In this document: positions 24,384 through 32,013 of the stretch, piece after piece
Numbering within the stretch: the first letter of the stretch is position 1
How the letters are laid out: each line of letters starts with the position of its first letter
Assembly (NCBI RefSeq): GCF_012838985.1
Contig: NZ_DUOE01000105.1
Span: forward strand, 1-32,013
Direction: 5' to 3'
DNA from: Corynebacterium sp.
GTDB taxonomy: Bacteria > Actinomycetota > Actinomycetes > Mycobacteriales > Mycobacteriaceae
DNA length: 32,013 nucleotides
The notes under the pieces: generated by a model
What the model saw: only the letters and a program-made list of their open reading frames with translations
What the model was told of the DNA's origin: nothing
Databases searched by the model: none
Translations under genes and position numbers: made by a program

Positions 24384-24390
24384 GGCGGGC

Positions 24391-24858
24391 ATGATCACCG
24401 ACGTTGACCGTGACTGGCTGGCCAGGGCCGTTGACCTGGCACGACAGGCGCTCGAGGCGGGTGACGAGCCCTACGGCTCCGTCCTCGTCGGCGCTGACGG
24501 GACCGAACTTTTCGCCGACCACAACCGCATCTCCGGCGGGGACTCCACCCGCCACCCCGAATTCGCCATCGCCCGCTGGGCCGCCGAGAACCTCACCCCG
24601 GAGGGCCGCGCGCAGGCCGTCGTGTACACCTCCGGTGAGCACTGCGCGATGTGCTCCGCCGCCCACGGCTGGGTGGGCCTGGGCAGGATCGTCTACGCCG
24701 CCTCCTCCCGCCAGATCGGGCAGTGGCGTGCGGAGCTCGGACACCCCGCCTCCCCCGTCACCGCCATCCCGATCCAGGACGTCGTGCCCGACATCCGGGT
24801 GGACGGGCCGGACGAGGAACAGGGCGCGCGGGTCAGGGCGCTCGTCGAGCAGATGTAG
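24391..24858 (+). CDS. Nucleoside/CMP-dCMP deaminase family protein
   Basis: A 155-residue zinc-dependent deaminase. The zinc and proton-shuttle motifs are HPEF (His55, Glu57) and GEHCAMC (Cys85, Cys88). The typical residues are HAE and PC-x-x-C; here an HPE form and an EHC form are used, which resembles the guanine deaminase/riboflavin-type branch rather than tRNA adenosine deaminase. The pattern DEPYGSVLVGADG is also typical of the guanine deaminase branch. ATG 24391 has TATGCT 7 nt upstream. The stop at 24858 is directly adjacent to the 3' end of the convergent tRNA-Leu. Confidence 0.85.
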   Translation: MITDVDRDWLARAVDLARQALEAGDEPYGSVLVGADGTELFADHNRISGGDSTRHPEFAIARWAAENLTPEGRAQAVVYTSGEHCAMCSAAHGWVGLGRIVYAASSRQIGQWRAELGHPASPVTAIPIQDVVPDIRVDGPDEEQGARVRALVEQM

Positions 24859-24932
24859 TGCCCCCACTGGGGTTCGAACCCAGACTGTGCCGATTTTAAG
24901 TCGGCTGCCTCTGCCGGTTGGGCTATGGGGGC
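24859..24932 (-). tRNA. tRNA-Leu (anticodon UAA), short variable arm
   Basis: Read on the minus strand, the cloverleaf is complete: acceptor GCCCCCA/TGGGGGC, D arm GCC...GGC with loop containing AACCGGCAGA, anticodon stem GCCGA/TCGGC, loop CTTAAAA, variable loop ACAGT, T arm CTGGG-TTCGAAC-CCCAG, discriminator A. The anticodon is TAA, which reads UUA. Length is 74 nt and CCA is not encoded. Leucine tRNAs are normally type II with a long variable arm; this one has only five variable-loop bases. The discriminator A is as LeuRS requires. The -10 TAAAAT (complement of 24945-24950) lies 12 nt upstream. Confidence 0.88.
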
Positions 24933-24944
24933 GGGAGGAAACAC

Positions 24945-24950
24945 ATTTTA
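24945..24950 (-). promoter_or_regulatory. -10 TAAAAT of tRNA-Leu, overlapping a stop codon
   Basis: TAAAAT is 12 nt before the first base of the tRNA. Its TAA is the stop codon of the upstream membrane-protein gene (24948-24950). Confidence 0.5.
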
Positions 24951-25313
24951 GGACACACCTCTGCCCCGCCGCTGCAGCAGGTGCCACAGGACGGGCAGCT
25001 GCCCGAGGGCGAACACCCCCGGGATGAGGGCCAGCGACTCCGGGGCGCCGAGGAACGCGAAGACCAGGAAACACAGCGCCAGCCCGACCCCGCTCACCGT
25101 GTGGCCGATGAGCATCGGCTGCGGCCCGACCTTCCCCAGCAGCGCCACCCCGACCGCCACCGCCCAGCACACGATCCCCGCGTGACCGGCCAGGAAATAC
25201 GGCAGGTCCAGGGCGGCGAGGGTGCGCGGCAGCGTGCCCACCAGCCAGGCGACCACCAGCGCCCCGAGGACCGCACTGCCCCAGGAGGCGCGGAGGAACA
25301 GGCGGAGAGCCAC
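24948..25313 (-). CDS. Small four-TM membrane protein, conserved hypothetical
   Basis: A 121-residue integral membrane protein: segments about 12-32 (GSAVLGALVVAWLVGTL), 40-62 (LAGHAGIVCWAVAVGVALL), 66-90 (PMLIGHTVSGVGLALCFLVFAFLG) and 92-112 (ALIPGVFALGQLPVLWHLL), then a basic end (QRRGRGVS). No function recognised. The GTG start is 5 nt after the ppx stop, so it is probably the last gene of the hypothetical-ftsB-DUF501-ppx transcript and leads into the tRNA gene. Confidence 0.7.
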   Translation of the reverse strand: MALRLFLRASWGSAVLGALVVAWLVGTLPRTLAALDLPYFLAGHAGIVCWAVAVGVALLGKVGPQPMLIGHTVSGVGLALCFLVFAFLGAPESLALIPGVFALGQLPVLWHLLQRRGRGVS

Positions 25314-25318
25314 CGGAA

Positions 25319-26278
25319 TCAGGCGCGGAGCCGGTCCCTCAGAGACGCGACGATGCCGTCGAGGATGTCCTTCTCGCTGATGACGAAGCTGTCCGCCCGG
25401 GTCTCCTTCGCGATCATGTCCATGACCCCGTCGACGACGGCACTGCCGCCGCCGAGGACGTCCGCACGGCCCGGATGCACGACCGGGTTGAGGGCGCGGG
25501 TCTCGGCCGACTGACGGCGGATCTCGGCGGTGAGGACGCGCAGCGCGGAGAAGCGCAGCACCGAGCCGTGGATCTCACGCGGGTCGTAGGTCTCCAGGCC
25601 CTGCGCCAACGCCGAGAGGGTGGTGAAGGTGCCGGCCACGCCGACGAAGGTCTTCGCCTCCCGGATGGGCACGATCTTGACGACGTCCTCCATCCGCTCC
25701 TCCACGTACTCCATGGCGATCTCGGTCTCGGTCTCCGTGGGCGGGTCGGAGCGCATGATGCGCTCGGTGACTCGGACACAGCCCATCTGGGTCGAGTGCG
25801 TGCCCAGGATCTCGCCGTCGGCGGTGCCGACGATGAACTCCGTGGAGCCGCCACCCAGGTCGATGACGCAGAACGGCTCATCGGAGGGGTCGAGGTCGGT
25901 GATCGCGCCACGGAAGGATAACGCCGCCTCCTCCTCCCCGGAGATGACCTCCGCGCGGGCGCCCGGGGTGATGCGGCCGAGGAGTTCACCGGTCATGCGG
26001 AAGAAGTCCTCCCGGTTGGAGGCGTCGCGCGTCGCCGAGGTGGCGACCATGCGGACGGCCTTGACCTGCTCGAACTCCATGATCCCGACGAAGCGCTCCA
26101 GCGCCTCCCGGGTGCGCGCGAGGGCCTCCGGGTCGAGCTGGCCGGTGGCGTCGACTCCCTGGCCGAGGCGGACGATCTCCATCGTGCGGGTGACCTCGCG
26201 GGTGGTGTCGCCCACGACGTCACAGATGAGGAGCCGGATCGAGTTGGTGCCGCAGTCCACGGCCGCGACGCGGGTCAC
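25319..26278 (-). CDS. ppx: Exopolyphosphatase/guanosine pentaphosphate phosphohydrolase (Ppx/GppA)
   Basis: A 319-residue ASKHA-fold phosphatase that cuts terminal phosphate from polyphosphate, and possibly pppGpp. The phosphate-1 motif VAAVDCGTNSIRLL and phosphate-2 motif CVIDLGGGSTEFIVG are conserved, as are VATSATRDASNREDF, ISGEEEAALSF and GVAGTFTTLSALAQG. It is a short form lacking the C-terminal extension of long Ppx. GTG 26278 overlaps the DUF501 stop by 4 nt (GTGA). In mycobacteria the same ftsB-DUF501-ppx order is found after eno. A rare TTA codon (25919-25921) occurs in EEAALSF. Confidence 0.93.
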   Translation of the reverse strand: MTRVAAVDCGTNSIRLLICDVVGDTTREVTRTMEIVRLGQGVDATGQLDPEALARTREALERFVGIMEFEQVKAVRMVATSATRDASNREDFFRMTGELLGRITPGARAEVISGEEEAALSFRGAITDLDPSDEPFCVIDLGGGSTEFIVGTADGEILGTHSTQMGCVRVTERIMRSDPPTETETEIAMEYVEERMEDVVKIVPIREAKTFVGVAGTFTTLSALAQGLETYDPREIHGSVLRFSALRVLTAEIRRQSAETRALNPVVHPGRADVLGGGSAVVDGVMDMIAKETRADSFVISEKDILDGIVASLRDRLRA

Positions 26279-26832
26279 TTCGCGGCCTCCTGGTAGAGGT
26301 CGTCGAACTGGTGGGCGTCGAAGCCCAGCTCCTCGCACGTCGGCCAGTCCGCGGGGATGGCGGTGCCACGCAGGCCACCACGGTCGGCGGCGAGGGCGAC
26401 GGCCTCGGTGCCGAAACGCAGACGCTCCGGCCCCTCGGCCAGTGCGTAGGCGATGAGCACGTGGAGGCACTTCACCCGCTCGGGCATGCCGCCGCCGGAG
26501 AAGTCGGTGCCCAGGTCCTCGATGGCGTTGCGCTCGGCGAGGTAGTGCTCGTGGGCGGCCCGGTAGTCGGCCTGCAGGCTTTCGTCGGTGGCGAGCCGCT
26601 CCTCCATCCACTTCATGACGTGCGCGACCTCGAGGCGGGAGGCCTCGCCGGTCAGGCGCGGGTCGGTGAGGTAGTACAGGGTGGGGAACGGGGTTCCGTC
26701 GGGAAGCCTCGGCGCGGTCTTCACCACACCCGGAGCGCCGTCCGGGCTGCGGTAGGAGATCGCGAGGACACCTCGGGGCTCACGCCCGAGCTGCTTCTCG
26801 ACGGCCGCCAGATCTGCATCGTTGACAGTCAT
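26275..26832 (-). CDS. DUF501 family protein
   Basis: A 185-residue soluble protein with the DUF501 signature: LGREPRGVLAISYRSPDGAPGVVKTAPRLPDGTPFPTLYYLTDPRLTGEASRLE, and a following helix with HVMKWMEERL. The C-terminus RVKCLHVLIAYALAEGP has the conserved KCLH. Function unknown. ATG 26832 has GGAAGA 9 nt upstream; ATG 26841 overlaps the ftsB stop (ATGA) and is an alternative by coupling. It lies between ftsB and ppx in a fixed actinobacterial order. Confidence 0.88.
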   Translation of the reverse strand: MTVNDADLAAVEKQLGREPRGVLAISYRSPDGAPGVVKTAPRLPDGTPFPTLYYLTDPRLTGEASRLEVAHVMKWMEERLATDESLQADYRAAHEHYLAERNAIEDLGTDFSGGGMPERVKCLHVLIAYALAEGPERLRFGTEAVALAADRGGLRGTAIPADWPTCEELGFDAHQFDDLYQEAAK

Positions 26833-26837
26833 GGCGA

Positions 26838-27332
26838 TCATTCTTCCATGAGCACACCGCCGGGGTCGTCTGCGGGCGGTGTTGCGATGGACGCCCACAG
26901 GATTTCGTACCACGTCCAGTCCGCCGTCAGATCCTCCGCGGAGGTGGTCACGGTGGGGTCGACCTCCATGTTCGGGTCGATGACACGGAAGGCGACCTCC
27001 CCCGGTTCGATGAGTCCGAGGCGGCGGCGGGCCTCCTCCCGGATCCACGCCTCGTCGCCGTAGCGGTCGATCTCCTCGATGAGGCGTTCCTTCTCCTGCT
27101 GCTTCGCCGCAATCGACTCGTTGAGACGGTTGATCTCCGAGCGGCCCTGGAAGTAGTTGTTCGCCGGCGCCCAGATGGTGACGATCACGATGATCGCCAC
27201 CGCCGCCAGCACACCGAACTCAGCGGTGTTGAAACGCATCCGCGGGCGGCGTGACGGCTTCGGCCGGGCGTCCCGGGCACGGGAGACCACCGGCACGGTG
27301 TGCCGGGAACGGGGGGAAGGTTCGGTCGCCAT
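26838..27332 (-). CDS. ftsB: FtsB/DivIC-like septum formation initiator protein
   Basis: A 164-residue division protein: an Arg/Pro-rich cytoplasmic N-terminus (1-38), one membrane segment (about 39-58, FGVLAAVAIIVIVTIWAP), a coiled coil (about 60-95, RSEINRLNESIAAKQQEKERLIEEID) and the DivIC motif DEAWIREEARRRLGLIEPGEVAFRV, which ends the family domain. It should join FtsL/FtsQ in the divisome. A Trp-rich acidic tail WTWYEILWAS follows. TAAACT (complement of 27342-27347), 9 nt before the ATG, is a possible internal promoter. Confidence 0.9.
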   Translation of the reverse strand: MATEPSPRSRHTVPVVSRARDARPKPSRRPRMRFNTAEFGVLAAVAIIVIVTIWAPANNYFQGRSEINRLNESIAAKQQEKERLIEEIDRYGDEAWIREEARRRLGLIEPGEVAFRVIDPNMEVDPTVTTSAEDLTADWTWYEILWASIATPPADDPGGVLMEE

Positions 27333-27349
27333 AGAACCCCGAGTTTAAC

Positions 27350-28123
27350 TCACTCCCCCGCCCCGGCGAGGATGGCGTCGCGGGCCTCCACGAATGCGTC
27401 GACCGAGCCCCACACCGACGCCGACACCCGGCCGTCGAGCCGCTGCAGCACCTGCCGGGCCTCCTCCCACTGCCCCGCCCGGTGGAAGCACCGGAGGAAG
27501 AGGTTGAGCACCTCGCTCTCCTGCCGCAGATCAGGGGCCGGCCCGGTGCTGAACCTCCGCCAGGCCGGCACCAGGTACTCCTCAGCGACGCCGCCACGCA
27601 TGACGATGTACGGCACCACCCCATGCCCCAGGTGCCCCGGTGGGGCATGCGCCGCGACGTCGGCCGCCAGTTCCTCCTGCTTCACGACGTCCACCCGGTC
27701 CACCAACAACCGCAACCCCACCGGGTGGTACGGGTCGAGGTCCCGCCACTCCTGCGCCCCGGCGGCGGCCTGCTGCGCGACGAGGAGCGGCACGATGTCC
27801 CGCCCCGCCTCCAGCGCCAGGATCAGAGCCCGCTCCCGGTGCCCGGCCCCCAGGTGCACCGCCGCGAGGACCACCCTCTCCAGGGCGTCCTCCGGCTCGA
27901 GGAGGCGCCGCTCCCAGAGCTCGAAGAGATGCCCGTCGGAGAACAGGGCACCGAAGTCGGAGAGGAAGTGGATCCGCGAGGTGGCGTCGAGACGCCCGTA
28001 CACCGCCCGCAGGGTGTCCAGGTCCACGCCCGCCGCGATCCGGCCCAGCTCCCCGCCGGTCCACGTCCGCACGAAATCAGGCTCCAGCCGGGGCTGTGCC
28101 CGTCGTCTGCCGAAGAACGCCAT
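27350..28123 (-). CDS. Conserved hypothetical protein
   Basis: A 257-residue soluble, helical, Ala/Leu/Arg-rich protein. I recognise no motif. The C-terminal stretch LNLFLRCFHRAGQWEEARQVLQRLDGRV looks like one tetratricopeptide-type helical pair, and WTGGELGRIAAGVDLDTLRAVYGRLD is a regular helix. No signal peptide. ATG 28123 has GGAGGTGAG 7 nt upstream, an ideal ribosome site, which decides the start. It lies between eno and ftsB, an insertion relative to the order I know from mycobacteria. The stop is 17 nt before ftsB, so it heads the downstream transcript. Confidence 0.65.
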   Translation of the reverse strand: MAFFGRRRAQPRLEPDFVRTWTGGELGRIAAGVDLDTLRAVYGRLDATSRIHFLSDFGALFSDGHLFELWERRLLEPEDALERVVLAAVHLGAGHRERALILALEAGRDIVPLLVAQQAAAGAQEWRDLDPYHPVGLRLLVDRVDVVKQEELAADVAAHAPPGHLGHGVVPYIVMRGGVAEEYLVPAWRRFSTGPAPDLRQESEVLNLFLRCFHRAGQWEEARQVLQRLDGRVSASVWGSVDAFVEARDAILAGAGE

Positions 28124-28148
28124 GGCCGAACTCACCTCCGGATACGGG

Positions 28149-28182
28149 GACGCCCCCGGGCACCGGGGTGCACGGGGGCGTC
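28149..28182 (-). terminator. Hairpin between eno and the hypothetical gene
   Basis: GACGCCCCC (28149-28157) pairs with GGGGGCGTC (28174-28182), with an inner GCACC/GGTGC. It lies 16 nt beyond the eno stop. There is no U-tract, so termination is probable but not certain. Confidence 0.6.
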
Positions 28183-28197
28183 GGGAAGCGCTGTCAG

Positions 28198-30394
<2,197 letters not shown>

Positions 30395-30402
30395 GGGGGA
30401 CG

Positions 30403-30408
30403 ATCCTA
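30403..30408 (-). promoter_or_regulatory. -10 TAGGAT of the transglycosylase gene
   Basis: TAGGAT ends 8 nt before ATG 30394, so the mRNA is probably leaderless. The rest of the 30409-30543 gap carries the divergent porB promoter (TATGCT at 30501-30506) and nothing else recognised. Confidence 0.5.
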
Positions 30409-30543
30409 CGGCATGGACCCGCCCGGGACGGCAGTGACCCGTACACCCCCGGAGTTCACCCTATTTTGCCACTTGCATCACAACAGACACTCAGGCCACG
30501 TATGCTTCCAGCGTATTTATTTCCCTCTGAAAGGTACCGCTTC

Positions 30544-30930
30544 ATGCTCCGTCGCGCACTCGCCACCATCGCCGTCTCCACCGTCGCCGTCGTCGGCCTC
30601 GCACCGGCCGCCTCCGCCCAGATCATCCCGGGCGTCGGCACCTTCATCAAGCAGCTCCCCTGCAACGAGCTCGAGCAGGGTCTCAAGGCTGCCAACCTCA
30701 TCGACGAGGACACCACCCGCAACCAGCTCGCCTCCAAGCTGCGCACCGAGACCGGCAAGGTCATCGACAACCCGCTCTTCAACTTCGCCGCCAGCGCCTA
30801 CGCCAACCAGCTGGCCGACCGCGCCCTCGAGTGCGAGATCGTCAAGGAGGACCCGAAGTCCCCGATCGCCGGCTCCACCCAGTTCCTGGAGATGTTCGAG
30901 GGCCTGTCCAGCGCCGTCGCCAAGAAGTAG
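30544..30930 (+). CDS. porB: PorB-type anion-selective porin of the outer mycomembrane
   Basis: A 128-residue secreted protein: signal peptide 1-25 (MLRRALATIA ... APAASA, cut before QI), then an alpha-helical mature chain of 103 residues with two cysteines (Cys40 and Cys97) that can form the disulfide known in PorB. The size, helical content, single disulfide and location beside eno/mazG match corynebacterial porB. PorB forms anion-preferring channels in the mycolate layer. ATG 30544 has GAAAGG about 10 nt upstream. A strong terminator follows. Identity to the characterised protein was not measured, so a related small secreted protein is possible. Confidence 0.75.
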   Translation: MLRRALATIAVSTVAVVGLAPAASAQIIPGVGTFIKQLPCNELEQGLKAANLIDEDTTRNQLASKLRTETGKVIDNPLFNFAASAYANQLADRALECEIVKEDPKSPIAGSTQFLEMFEGLSSAVAKK

Positions 30931-30937
30931 CTCTCTG

Positions 30938-31579
30938 CTAGAGACCCGGGGGAATCTCGTTCCCCCGGGTTTTTTCCTGCGCCTTCCCCAGCGCCCACAG
31001 ACGTTCCTGCTCCTCGACGGGCACGACCCGGTCGGTGCCGTCGAAAAGATAGGGGGAACGCACCTGCAGCTTGCCGACGAAGCTCGCGGCGACATCCGCG
31101 AAGTCGAAGGCGGAGCGTCGGGAAGCGATCTCCGCGTGGAACAGGACCTGCAGCAGGACGTCCCCGAGCTCACGGAGCAGCGCCTGCTCATCACCGTCGG
31201 ACTCCCACTCGACGACCTGGTCGGCGAACTCCTGCGCCTCCTCCGCCAGGTACGGCAGCAGGGATCGGTGCGTCTGCCCCGACTCCCACTCCCCGATCGA
31301 ACAGGCCCGCTGCATCGCCTGCACCGCGTGCCGCACCGGATCCCTCCGGGACTCCGCGACGATGACCTCGTCACCGGCGCGCACCCGCCGGAGCACCCGG
31401 GGGTCGAAGCCGTTCGTGCTCACCAGGACCCCCTCCCCCTCGGCGGCGACCAGCTTGTCGATGTTCCACCGCACACTCACCGGCACCTCGTCCGTGAACT
31501 CCAGCGGACCGCCGAGCCGCCCGAACGCCTCCAGGGGGATGAGGGTGGGCCACCGGTCGTCGAGAAGCAGGACAGTCAT
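30938..31579 (-). CDS. mazG: Nucleoside triphosphate pyrophosphohydrolase, MazG family
   Basis: A 213-residue protein. The MazG domain (about 85-195) has the metal-binding pattern EEAQEFADQVV ... ELGDVLLQVLFHAEIA, which hydrolyses NTPs or dNTPs to NMPs and pyrophosphate, cleaning up aberrant nucleotides. The first 80 residues (RWPTLIPLEAFGRLGGPLEFTDEVP ...) form an N-terminal segment not explained by the MazG domain. The 3' end, coding EIPPGL, overlaps the porB terminator. ATG 31579 has TAGGAT 7 nt upstream. It is divergent from the lysI-like gene with a 31-bp gap. Confidence 0.92.
   Translation of the reverse strand: MTVLLLDDRWPTLIPLEAFGRLGGPLEFTDEVPVSVRWNIDKLVAAEGEGVLVSTNGFDPRVLRRVRAGDEVIVAESRRDPVRHAVQAMQRACSIGEWESGQTHRSLLPYLAEEAQEFADQVVEWESDGDEQALLRELGDVLLQVLFHAEIASRRSAFDFADVAASFVGKLQVRSPYLFDGTDRVVPVEEQERLWALGKAQEKTRGNEIPPGL
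30944..30975 (+). terminator. porB terminator inside the mazG coding end
   Basis: ACCCGGGGGAA (30944-30954), loop TCTCG, TTCCCCCGGGT (30960-30970), followed by TTTTT. The 11-bp stem is perfect. The same bases encode the last residues of MazG (GNEIPPGL) on the other strand. Confidence 0.92.
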
Positions 31580-31586
31580 GACCCCA

Positions 31587-31604
31587 ATCCTAGGGGTCTA
31601 GAGT
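31587..31604. promoter_or_regulatory. Divergent leaderless promoters, mazG and permease
   Basis: Minus-strand TAGGAT (31587-31592) ends 7 nt before the mazG ATG; plus-strand TAGAGT (31599-31604) ends 6 nt before GTG 31611. The gap between the genes is 31 bp. Confidence 0.55.
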
Positions 31605-31610
31605 GGACAA

Positions 31611-32013
31611 GTGACATCACCCCGTATCCATACAGTGACAGTGTGGTCGCTGGTGGCCCTCATCATCGGGTCCACCGTCGGCTCCGGCATCTTCTCGCTG
31701 CCACAGAACGCGGCCTCCGCGGCCGGGCCCGGTGCCGCACTCATCGGCTGGGCGATCTCCGCGGTCGGCATGCTGTCGATAGCGTTCGTCTTCCAGATCC
31801 TCGCCGTCCGCCGCCCCCACCTCGACTCCGGCGTCTACTCCTACGTCCGCGCGGGCCTCGGTGACTACATCGGCTTCACCTCCGGCTGGGGCTACTGGCT
31901 CGGCTCCGTCATCGCCCAGGTCGGCTACGCCACCCTCTTCTTCAACACCCTCGGCCACTACGTCCCCGGCATCGGACCGGACCACCCCGTCGCCACCGCC
32001 CTGGCCGTCTCCG
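31611..32013 (+). CDS. lysI: APC-family basic amino acid permease (LysI-like), N-terminal part
   Basis: The first 134 residues of a membrane transporter; the gene runs off the window. TVWSLVALIIGSTVGSGIFSLPQNAASAAGPGAALIGWAI is the TM1-TM2 region of the arginine/ornithine antiporter and lysine permease group, with the unwound GSGIF motif that binds the amino group. HLDSGVYSYVRAGLGDYIGFTSGWGYWLG continues the pattern. In C. glutamicum the lysine permease lysI is in the same neighbourhood. Substrate is inferred from similarity. GTG 31611 has TAGAGT 6 nt upstream. Confidence 0.82.
   Translation, partial: MTSPRIHTVTVWSLVALIIGSTVGSGIFSLPQNAASAAGPGAALIGWAISAVGMLSIAFVFQILAVRRPHLDSGVYSYVRAGLGDYIGFTSGWGYWLGSVIAQVGYATLFFNTLGHYVPGIGPDHPVATALAVS

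Noticed and set aside
24693..24944. An 83-codon minus-strand frame over the deaminase and tRNA
   Set aside because: It reads through the tRNA gene and is the antisense of a motif-complete deaminase.

Overview
The window is a stretch of chromosome from a high-G+C, mycolic-acid-containing actinobacterium, almost certainly a Corynebacterium. The evidence is a PorB-type outer-membrane porin, mycothiol S-conjugate amidase, a PIN-PhoH fusion, a type I pantothenate kinase, many GTG starts, and many promoters whose -10 hexamer (TANNNT) sits 6-8 nt before the start codon, the arrangement of leaderless mRNAs. Gene order matches two conserved actinobacterial neighbourhoods, recalled from Mycobacterium tuberculosis and C. 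glutamicum rather than searched here: fumarase / phoH2 / glyA / coaA / short-chain uppS, and ppx / DUF501 / ftsB / eno / lpqU-like / mazG. I see no insertion sequence, prophage, CRISPR array or integron; this is core genome with small lineage-specific insertions.

Layout. 1-2.1 kb: 3' end of fumC, a DUF2871 membrane protein, and a convergent conserved hypothetical gene. 2.1-4.4 kb: a TetR repressor with clear operator palindromes and its co-transcribed 14-TM drug exporter. 4.4-5.8 kb: a short coding-looking remnant and two tandem secreted META-like proteins. 5.9-8.1 kb: a GNAT acetyltransferase and PIN-PhoH. 8.1-9.2 kb: a divergent pair made of a LysR effector domain lacking an HTH and DUF5997, with interlocked promoters. 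9.2-11.0 kb: a GH13 glycosidase and a divergent TetR regulator. 11.1-15.1 kb: a folate/one-carbon operon, glyA-pabAB-pabC. 15.2-18.7 kb: coaA, a flavodoxin-like protein, uppS, and aroF with an upstream Phe/Tyr attenuator.

18.7-20.0 kb: a one-TM protein and mca. 20.0-22.6 kb: DUF4307, greA, two lipoprotein genes sharing a 62-nt repeat, and an SRPBCC protein. 22.6-24.9 kb: a Bax inhibitor-1 homologue, an MDR oxidoreductase and a divergent nucleoside deaminase. 24.86-24.93 kb: an unusual short-variable-arm tRNA-Leu(UAA). 24.9-28.1 kb: a membrane protein, ppx, DUF501, ftsB and a hypothetical gene. 28.2-32.0 kb: eno, a lytic transglycosylase, porB, mazG and the 5' end of a lysI-like permease.

The main functional themes are chorismate metabolism (aroF makes the first committed intermediate, pabAB/pabC divert chorismate to folate, glyA charges folate with one-carbon units), cell envelope (uppS, ftsB, transglycosylase, porB) and regulation at 5' ends (leaderless starts, attenuation, compact divergent promoters). 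The most interesting candidates are the HTH-less LysR/DUF5997 pair, the tRNA-Leu, the aroF leader and the phoH2 leader.
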